A stretch of DNA of 18,540 nucleotides from Desulfobacteraceae bacterium (GTDB taxonomy: Bacteria; Desulfobacterota; Desulfobacteria; Desulfobacterales; SURF-15). Each line of letters starts with the position of its first letter. Within the stretch, counting starts at the first letter, position 1. Location of the stretch: assembly GCA_003599475.1 (NCBI GenBank), contig QZKK01000079.1, forward strand, positions 1 to 18,540, given 5' to 3'. Of the stretch, positions 13,182 to 18,540 are shown piece after piece. The position numbers were made by a program, and so were the translations under genes. The notes under the pieces are model-generated. The model did no database searches and was not told the origin of the DNA. It worked only from the letters and a program-made list of their open reading frames with translations.

Positions 13182-14429
13182 ATGAAACGCTCTGTATCCT
13201 GCCCCCGAAATCCAATCCTTTTTCTTAGAATCGCCGCCCTTTGTGTAATGGCAACGTTTCTGACTGGCGTCCATCCGGCGGAGGTGCCGGCGCGCAGCAT
13301 CAAGGTTGGGATTATCGACTGCTACAGCGGCCCGCCCGCCGTCTACGCCAACGATGCCGTAAACGGATTCAAGCTTGCCTTGGAGGAGATCAATAAGAGC
13401 GGGGTGCTCGGCAACAAGATCGAATTCACGACCCGGGATGATAAATTCAAGGTCGATCTGGCGCTGAACATGGCAAAAGAGCTGGTCATGCGGGAAGGCG
13501 TCGATCTTCTGGTGGGGACCACAAACAGCGGATCTTCGCTTGCCGTATCCGAAGCCGTCGCCAAAAAGGAAAAGATCCCCTTCATCGTGTGGATTGCAAA
13601 AAGCGAACGGATCACCGGAGAAAAAGGACACCGGTATGTATTTTCATCCGGAGAAAACAGCGCCATGGCCGGCAAAGCCGGGGGGGTTGCGCTTGCCCGA
13701 AAACCCTATACCCGCTACTGGATCGCAGGGGACGATTACGAATACGGGCATGCCATCGCGGATGCCGCCTGGCGGAACCTGAAAAAATTGAAACCGGAGG
13801 TGGAAGCGATCGGAAAATCCTGGTGGAAGGTGGGAGAACCGGATCTGATGCCCTACTTCACCTCCATTCTCGCCGCAAAACCGGATGCCGTGATTTTCGC
13901 CACCGGAGGGGGCAGCATGACCAATGTCTTGAAGGCAATCGAGACAACCGGCATGGCGAAACAGATTCCGATCTGGATCCATACGTCAACCGACCATGCC
14001 GTATTGAAGCCGCTGGGCCTTGGAGCGCCGGAAGGGGTGATGGGAAGCATGGATTATCATTTCTATTACCCGGAGACCCCCGCCAATAAAAAATTCGTCT
14101 CCGATTTCGAAAAGGCTTTCGGCAACCCGCCCGGTTTTCCGGCATTTCACGGATACATCACCGCTCATTTCATTGCCGAAGCATACAAAAAGGCCGGCTC
14201 GACGGACAAAGAAAAGTTTGTCGATGCGTTGGAGGGGCTGAAAATCGAAACGCCGGTGGGCCCGGTCGAGATGCGTGCCTGTGATCATCAGGCGGTGCTC
14301 CCTATCTTTATGGGGGTGACCCGGAAATCCCCCGACCACGACTTCGTCATTTCGAGCGACATCGTAACCCTGAGCGGAGGCGAAGTCATGCCGGACTGCA
14401 GTGAGATCATGGAGGAGAGAAAAAAATAG
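13182..14429 (+). CDS. ABC transporter periplasmic substrate-binding protein (branched-chain amino acid type)
   Basis: The product is 415 aa, with a signal peptide (residues 1 to about 38) followed by a Peripla_BP_6 fold: IKVGIIDCYSGPPAVYANDAVNGFKLALEEINKSG at the start of lobe 1, and DLLVGTTNSGSSLAVSEAVAK (about 109-129) in the ligand-binding cleft. It captures the ligand outside the inner membrane and delivers it to LivHM. The start has AAAGGAGGT five bases upstream, the strongest ribosome site in the window. The family carries branched-chain amino acids but also amides, urea, aromatic acids and dicarboxylates, and nothing here fixes the ligand. It is the first gene of the operon; the 132-bp gap before livH holds tandem repeats. 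Confidence 0.93.
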   Translation: MKRSVSCPRNPILFLRIAALCVMATFLTGVHPAEVPARSIKVGIIDCYSGPPAVYANDAVNGFKLALEEINKSGVLGNKIEFTTRDDKFKVDLALNMAKELVMREGVDLLVGTTNSGSSLAVSEAVAKKEKIPFIVWIAKSERITGEKGHRYVFSSGENSAMAGKAGGVALARKPYTRYWIAGDDYEYGHAIADAAWRNLKKLKPEVEAIGKSWWKVGEPDLMPYFTSILAAKPDAVIFATGGGSMTNVLKAIETTGMAKQIPIWIHTSTDHAVLKPLGLGAPEGVMGSMDYHFYYPETPANKKFVSDFEKAFGNPPGFPAFHGYITAHFIAEAYKKAGSTDKEKFVDALEGLKIETPVGPVEMRACDHQAVLPIFMGVTRKSPDHDFVISSDIVTLSGGEVMPDCSEIMEERKK

Positions 14430-14430
14430 T

Positions 14431-14541
14431 AGAAGTCGGAAGCCGGAGGTCAGAAGTCAGAGGTCGGAGGTTGAAGAAGAAGTTCAGAAGTTGAGAAGTT
14501 GAGAAGATTAGGGCTTGGCTGAACACCGAACGCTGAACACT
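14431..14541. repeat. Heptamer/octamer tandem repeat tract between the binding-protein gene and livH
   Basis: Starting right after the stop codon there are six consecutive 7-mers of the form RGARGYY (agaagtc, ggaagcc, ggaggtc, agaagtc, agaggtc, ggaggtt; 14431-14472). After 14 less regular bases come 8-mers gaagttga, gaagttga, gaagatta (14487-14510). A second set of three 7-mers, gaacacc gaacgct gaacact, lies at 14521-14541. The tract is purine-rich on the plus strand and sits inside the operon, where it may loosen the stoichiometry between the binding protein and the transporter. That role is inferred. Confidence 0.85.
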
Positions 14542-14561
14542 CGCACGATGGAATCTCGATC

Positions 14562-15458
14562 ATGAATGCGGCGCATACCATCGATCTTGCGGCAATCGGA
14601 AGCCACCTGCTGGTGGGGCTGAGCCGGGCGATGATTCTTTTTATCGTTTCGGCCGGTCTCAGTTTCATCCTGGGGGTTTTGAGAGTCCCCAATGTGGCAC
14701 ACGGTTCCCTTTATATGGTCGGTGCCTTTGCAGCCTACGGCGTATCCAGTTTTTTCGGGGGGGGTGCGACCGGATTTTGGATGGCCTTGATCCTGGCTCC
14801 GCTTGCAGTGGCTGCAATCGGGCTGGTTGCAGAGCGGTCGCTTTTCTGCCATCTGTATGAACGGGAGCATCTGATGCTTCTTTTGTTCACCTTCGCACTC
14901 ATGCTGATCCTGGGAGACTTGGTGAAAATCGTTTGGGGGGCCGACTACCGCTCGATCATGGCCCCGGATTATTTAAGGGATTCGGTCCGGATCTTCGACT
15001 CTCCCATTCCACGGTACAACCTGTTTCTGATTGTCGTAGGGCCTCTGGTCGCCGTCTGCCTTTGGCTGTTTTCGACTAAAACCAGGATGGGTAAAATTGC
15101 CCGTGCAGCCGCCGTGGACCGTGAAATGGTGGGGGCGATCGGAATCAACGTAAGCTGGGTATTTGCCTTCGCATTCGTGCTGGGATGTTTCCTGGCAGGT
15201 CTTGGGGGGGCGCTGGTGGCTCCCACGGTGAGCATCACACTGGGGATGGATCACGACATCATCATGGAAGCGTTTCTGATCGTTACCATCGGCGGGCTGG
15301 GAAACCTCTGGGGAGCCATGGTCGGAGCCTTGATCTTCGGGGTCACCCATTCGTTCGGAGTGCTGTTCTGGCCTCAGTTTGCCATTGTCTTCCCCTATGC
15401 GGCCGTGGTCATCGTATTGACGCTGCGCCCGAGAGGTCTGCTCAAATCCGTATGGTAA
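14562..15458 (+). CDS. livH: Branched-chain amino acid type ABC permease LivH
   Basis: This 298-aa inner-membrane permease of the BPD_transp_2 family has about eight hydrophobic spans. Family segments visible are SFILGVLRVPNVAHGSLYMVGAF (about 34-56), the EAA-like cytoplasmic loop TRMGKIARAAAVDREMVGAIGIN (174-196), and GLGNLWGAMVGALIFG (245-260). It forms the membrane channel with LivM and is powered by LivG/LivF. The ATG at 14562 has only a weak site (GGAA) upstream. Its stop overlaps the livM start by seven bases (ATGGTAA), so the two permease subunits are probably translated together. Confidence 0.94.
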   Translation: MNAAHTIDLAAIGSHLLVGLSRAMILFIVSAGLSFILGVLRVPNVAHGSLYMVGAFAAYGVSSFFGGGATGFWMALILAPLAVAAIGLVAERSLFCHLYEREHLMLLLFTFALMLILGDLVKIVWGADYRSIMAPDYLRDSVRIFDSPIPRYNLFLIVVGPLVAVCLWLFSTKTRMGKIARAAAVDREMVGAIGINVSWVFAFAFVLGCFLAGLGGALVAPTVSITLGMDHDIIMEAFLIVTIGGLGNLWGAMVGALIFGVTHSFGVLFWPQFAIVFPYAAVVIVLTLRPRGLLKSVW

Positions 15459-16429
15459 GATTGGCTTCGAAAAAAAACGTCGATGTCGATACACGCACCC
15501 CTTTCATTTGGACGGCCGTTTGCATCCTGCTTCTGCTGGTGCCGCTTTTTTCCCCCCGGTTCTATGTCTATATCTTTTCCCTGATCTTTGTGACCGCACT
15601 GCTTGCCATGAGTTTGAACCTGGTGGTCGGCCACGGCGGGCTCTATCAGTTTCACCATGGGGTCTTTTACGGAATCGGCGCCTACACCTATGCGCTCCTT
15701 GCGACCAGAACCGAGCTTCCGGTTTACTTCGGATTCGTCGCAGCCCCGCTTGTTTCCGCATTTTTTGGTTTTCTGATCGGCCTTTTCTGCGTGCGCCTGA
15801 CAAAGCTTTATTTCGGAATGCTCCAGATCTCGCTTGGATCCCTGATCTGGGCCGTGGCCTTCCGCTGGTATGCCCTGACCGGAGGCGACGACGGCATCCA
15901 CGGGGTGCCGGTGCCGGACCTCCTCCAGTCGCCTAAAGAGATCTACTACTTTACCCTGATCGTGCTCGGAGCCTGCCTGTTCGTTTTGTACCGGATCCTG
16001 AATTCGCCCTTCGGAACGACCCTTTGGGCCATACGCGACAACCCGGAGCGGTGTTCCGCCGTCGGCATCGACGTCCGCCGGCATCGGATGGTCGCTATCG
16101 TCATCTCCGCCTTTTTTGCAGGAGTGGCCGGTGCTCTTTTCGTGATGGTCGAAGGATCTGTTTTCCCGGATCTCCTGTTCTGGGTGCTTTCACTTGAAAT
16201 TTTCATCATGTGCCTCCTCGGCGGCTGGTACACATTTGCCGGCCCCATGCTCGGAGCCGCCGTGATCGTTTCTCTGCGGACCTTTGCCGGCACCTATACG
16301 GAATATTGGACCTCGATTCTCGGAATCATCCTGATTCTTCTGATCTTTTTTCTTCCGGAAGGAATCATGGGTTTCCTGGAAAAAAAGCTCGGGAGCTCAA
16401 AGGAGGGAAAGGGGCGCGCACGTGCTTGA
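15452..16429 (+). CDS. livM: Branched-chain amino acid type ABC permease LivM
   Basis: This 325-aa inner-membrane permease is the partner of LivH. The frame is open further upstream inside livH, but the ATG at 15452 is chosen because it overlaps the livH stop and gives a normal LivM length. Visible features: LLAMSLNLVVGHGGLYQFHHGVFYGIGAYTYALL, the typical LivM opening span, and TTLWAIRDNPERCSAVGIDVRRHRMVAI, the cytoplasmic coupling loop. SAFFAGVAGALF follows, and the C-terminus ends in FFLPEGIMGFLEKKL, characteristic of the family. The end overlaps livG by eight bases. Confidence 0.94.
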   Translation: MVRLASKKNVDVDTRTPFIWTAVCILLLLVPLFSPRFYVYIFSLIFVTALLAMSLNLVVGHGGLYQFHHGVFYGIGAYTYALLATRTELPVYFGFVAAPLVSAFFGFLIGLFCVRLTKLYFGMLQISLGSLIWAVAFRWYALTGGDDGIHGVPVPDLLQSPKEIYYFTLIVLGACLFVLYRILNSPFGTTLWAIRDNPERCSAVGIDVRRHRMVAIVISAFFAGVAGALFVMVEGSVFPDLLFWVLSLEIFIMCLLGGWYTFAGPMLGAAVIVSLRTFAGTYTEYWTSILGIILILLIFFLPEGIMGFLEKKLGSSKEGKGRARA

Positions 16430-17165
16430 AATCAGAGGCATCCACAAGGCCTTCGGCGATTTCAAAGCCGTAAACGGCGCAAACCTTCGGGTCGAAAGGG
16501 GCGCGCTGGCGGCGGTGATCGGCCCGAACGGCGCGGGGAAAACGACCCTTTTCAACCTGATCTGCGGGCAACTGAAGCCGGACAAAGGAAGGATCCGATT
16601 CCGGGGGGAGGATATCTTCGGTCTGCCGCCGCATCAAATCTGCCGGAAGGGGATTGCACGATCCTTTCAGATTGCAAACATCTTTCCGCGCTTGACCGTG
16701 TTCCGAAATGTGCAGGTATCGGTCCTTTCCCATCAAAGGAAAAGCGGAATCCTTTTCCGGCGGGTCGGCGCCATCGCCCTGGATGAAACAAATCAGATCC
16801 TTGAAACGGTAGGACTTCTCGACCGGGCCGACGATATCGCAGGCACTCTCTCCCACGGAGACCGCAAGACATTGGAGCTTGCGGTTGCACTCGGAAACAA
16901 GCCGGAGTTGATGGTTCTCGATGAGCCGACCGCCGGCATGTCCCCCGAAGAAACCGCATCGGCCATGGCCCTCGTCCGGAGCCTTGCAGAAACACACGGG
17001 CTTACCATCCTTTTCTGCGAGCACGACATGGGAATCGTATTCGATACCGCCCAAAGCATCATGGTCATGCACCACGGAGAGACCCTCGTTCAGGGGCCTC
17101 CTGAGGAAGTGCGGGAAAATCCTCTCGTACAGCAGGCCTATCTCGGGAGCGCGCGCGATGCTTGA
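16422..17165 (+). CDS. livG: ABC transporter ATP-binding protein LivG
   Basis: This 247-aa ATPase energises LivHM on the cytoplasmic face. Walker A is GPNGAGKTT (34-42), the Q-loop is in RSFQIANIFPRLTVFRNV (80-97), the signature is LSHGDRK (143-149; the usual LivG signature is LSYGxxR/K), Walker B is LMVLDEPTAG (163-172), and the H-loop His is H201 in CEHDM. The C-terminus has the LivG-specific VQGPPEEVRENPLVQQAYLG tail. Translation starts at GTG (16422); AAAGGGG lies about eight bases upstream. It overlaps livM by eight bases and livF by eight bases. Confidence 0.94.
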   Translation: MLEIRGIHKAFGDFKAVNGANLRVERGALAAVIGPNGAGKTTLFNLICGQLKPDKGRIRFRGEDIFGLPPHQICRKGIARSFQIANIFPRLTVFRNVQVSVLSHQRKSGILFRRVGAIALDETNQILETVGLLDRADDIAGTLSHGDRKTLELAVALGNKPELMVLDEPTAGMSPEETASAMALVRSLAETHGLTILFCEHDMGIVFDTAQSIMVMHHGETLVQGPPEEVRENPLVQQAYLGSARDA

Positions 17166-17850
17166 GACGGAAAGAATCAACACCTTCTATGGGCTGAGCC
17201 ACGTCCTCTTCGATGTATCGCTGCGGGTCAAAGCCGGGCAGGCGGTCTGCATCCTGGGTCGAAACGGAGCCGGCAAGACAACTCTCCTTAAAAGCATCAT
17301 GGGTCTTGCTCCGCCAAAGACCGGATGCATCCGGTTAAATGGCGAAGAGGTGACCGGATGGGCCCCTTATCGGCTTTCCCGCAGGGGGATCGGCTATGTG
17401 CCGGACGATCGGAGAATCTTTGCCGACCTGACTGTTGAAGAGAACCTGCAGATCGCAGCAAGGGGTCCCGGGAAGGGGGACTGGAGCAAAGAGCGCGTCT
17501 ACGAGCTCTTTCCCAAACTCGCCGAAATCGCTCTCCGCAAGGGGGGTCTGCTTTCCGGGGGGGAGCAGAAGATGCTTGCCATCGCGCGGGCGCTGATGAC
17601 AAATCCCACGCTCCTGCTTCTGGATGAGCCCACTGAAGGGCTCGCACCGGTGATGGTCCGAATACTGGAAGAGCGGATCGATCGGTTGAAGAAAGAAGGC
17701 TTGACGGTGCTTCTGGCCGAACAGAACATGGATTTTGCCCTTGGCCTGAGCGGCTACGGGTATGTGCTTGAAAATGGCCGCATCACTCATCGAGGAACCA
17801 TCGAGGAGCTGACCGCAAACGAAGCGGTCCGGCGAACCTGCGGAATTTAG
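17158..17850 (+). CDS. livF: ABC transporter ATP-binding protein LivF
   Basis: This 230-aa second ATPase of the transporter starts at the ATG at 17158, inside the last codons of livG. The same frame stays open upstream through livG but that part is a shadow. Walker A is GRNGAGKTT (34-42), the Q-loop region is GYVPDDRRIFADLTVEENL (79-97), the signature is LSGGEQK (132-138), and Walker B is LLLLDEPTEG (152-161). The H-loop position is LLAEQN (185-190), with Gln in place of His, as is usual in LivF. It is the last gene of the operon; no strong terminator follows, only a repeat tract. Confidence 0.94.
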   Translation: MLETERINTFYGLSHVLFDVSLRVKAGQAVCILGRNGAGKTTLLKSIMGLAPPKTGCIRLNGEEVTGWAPYRLSRRGIGYVPDDRRIFADLTVEENLQIAARGPGKGDWSKERVYELFPKLAEIALRKGGLLSGGEQKMLAIARALMTNPTLLLLDEPTEGLAPVMVRILEERIDRLKKEGLTVLLAEQNMDFALGLSGYGYVLENGRITHRGTIEELTANEAVRRTCGI

Positions 17851-17890
17851 CGTTTCCGGATCTTCCTGCACCTCGGAATAGGTCGTCGGA

Positions 17891-17956
17891 ATAGAAGAAT
17901 AGATAGAAGAATAGAAGAATAGGGGACGGATAGAAGAATAGATAGAATAGGGGACG
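17891..17956. repeat. Short tandem repeat tract of atagaaga/atag units
   Basis: The plus strand is built of atagaaga (17891, 17903, 17911, 17930) and atag units. The 10-mer ATAGGGGACG appears at 17919-17928 and again at 17947-17956, 28 bp apart. The tract lies between the livF end and the transposase remnant and is low in complexity and purine-rich, so it is a likely site of copy-number variation. Confidence 0.85.
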
Positions 17957-17997
17957 TTCGTGCAGAACGTTCATAACACCAAATCAAGGTCCCCTAT
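17947..17997. repeat. Inverted repeat at the end of the REP-transposase remnant
   Basis: ATAGGGGAC (17947-17955) and GTCCCCTAT (17989-17997) form 9-bp arms. Within them is a hairpin ACGTTC-GTGCA-GAACGT (17954-17970). The right arm lies inside the 3' end of the transposase reading frame. Palindromes of this kind flank REP-associated transposases and are their presumed recognition sites, so this is a candidate REP-like end. Confidence 0.6.
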
Positions 17998-18534
17998 ATC
18001 CTGTTTTCCCTCTGCTGAAATCATTCGCGTCACGCAAGAATTGGTAACACCAAGAAATCTTGCAATATCAGCCCCGGAATAACCCAGTTCCCGTACACCG
18101 ATCCACGATATTGCACGCCGTGCTTTCACTGCTTCCCTTCTTCGACTCCCTGACCGAAGCTCGCCAATTGAGACATTGTACTTTTCAGACACTTTCTCGG
18201 CAAGCGCTTTGATGTCTATTCGCTGTCCAGACAGCCTTAAGTTCTTTTTAACAAGATCGTCAAGACCCGATATAACCGTCTTGACAAAATCTCCGTCCCC
18301 CAGTATCCGCTGATCGGAAGCCTCCCTTTCACCGCGCCTCCGACTGGCAAGCACCGCCGACCAGCCCCCCATGCTCCGTATTAATCCTCCACCGACCAAT
18401 TCTGGTCTCCGGCCCTGATCAACACCCTCTTTAACATATTGTAACCTGAATTTTGCACGGCAGATGACCTGAAAAACTAAAAAACCATCTGGGCACCATT
18501 TATGATAAGGGTTTATCAGGTTAAACAAAATCAT
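17971..18534 (-). pseudogene. REP-associated tyrosine transposase remnant, C-terminal DnaA-like part
   Basis: The frame encodes 187 aa, of which residues about 33-187 match the C-terminal part of deltaproteobacterial REP-associated (Y1-type) transposases: YVKEGVDQGRRPELVGGG, LIRSMGGWSAV, RRRGEREASDQRILGDG. A DnaA-C-like helix-turn-helix region follows, LAEKVSEKYNVSIGELRS (111-128) and GYSGADIARFLGVTNSCVTRMI (151-172). The first about 30 residues (MILFNLINPYHKWCPDGF) do not look like the family. The catalytic HUH and Tyr domain, which should precede, is absent here. The frame stays open to the window edge, so the domain could lie beyond it, but the abrupt change of sequence at about residue 30 suggests truncation or a fusion by deletion. 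Confidence 0.7.
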
Positions 18535-18540
18535 AAAGGA

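Overview
This 18.5 kb bacterial window looks like chromosome from a strictly anaerobic deltaproteobacterium (Desulfobacterota). I infer this from moderate-to-high GC, the set of genes, the style of the short tandem repeats between genes, and a REP-associated transposase remnant of a type I associate with that group. No rRNA, tRNA or CRISPR array is visible, so the placement is an inference and not a measurement.

Left part (1-9550), almost all on the minus strand. From the left edge there is a partial conserved protein of unknown function, a repeat-bearing gap, and an AlkX/YcaQ-type DNA glycosylase. Next comes a cluster transcribed right to left: a small putative exported protein, the beta (OadB) and a very short gamma-like (OadG, 43 aa) subunit of a sodium-pumping decarboxylase, a divergent TatC, and an exported protein with a cyclic-nucleotide-binding fold. 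A consensus-like sigma70 promoter at 5161-5190 sits in front of this cluster. Upstream lies a second minus-strand group: a CPA1 Na+/H+ antiporter, an antibiotic-biosynthesis-monooxygenase-type protein and a GNAT acetyltransferase. A plus-strand PRC-barrel gene with a textbook terminator follows. Then comes a small lipoprotein preceded by a second copy of the small exported protein, again with a near-consensus promoter (9522-9550). The two copies of promoter plus small protein are direct, diverged duplicates about 4.35 kb apart. They are the most unusual feature of the left half.

Middle (9625-12989), minus strand. A FAD-linked D-lactate/glycolate-type dehydrogenase is followed, through a TAATG stop/start overlap, by a 650-residue N6-adenine DNA methyltransferase. 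This enzyme has an N-terminal helix-turn-helix and a C-terminal specificity domain. No cognate restriction endonuclease is visible, and the gene is visibly more AT-rich than its surroundings.

Right part (13182-17850), plus strand. A complete branched-chain-amino-acid-type (HAAT) ABC uptake operon encodes the substrate-binding protein, LivH, LivM, LivG and LivF; the last four genes overlap one another. It is divergent from the dehydrogenase gene. The gap after the binding-protein gene is a heptamer/octamer tandem repeat tract. After livF come another short-repeat tract, an inverted repeat, and the C-terminal DnaA-like part of a REP-associated transposase lacking its catalytic domain within the window.

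Together the window describes ion-gradient energetics (Na+ decarboxylase subunits, Na+/H+ antiporter), export (TatC, several exported proteins), organic acid or amino acid uptake and oxidation (liv operon plus FAD dehydrogenase), and DNA modification/repair (methyltransferase, glycosylase).
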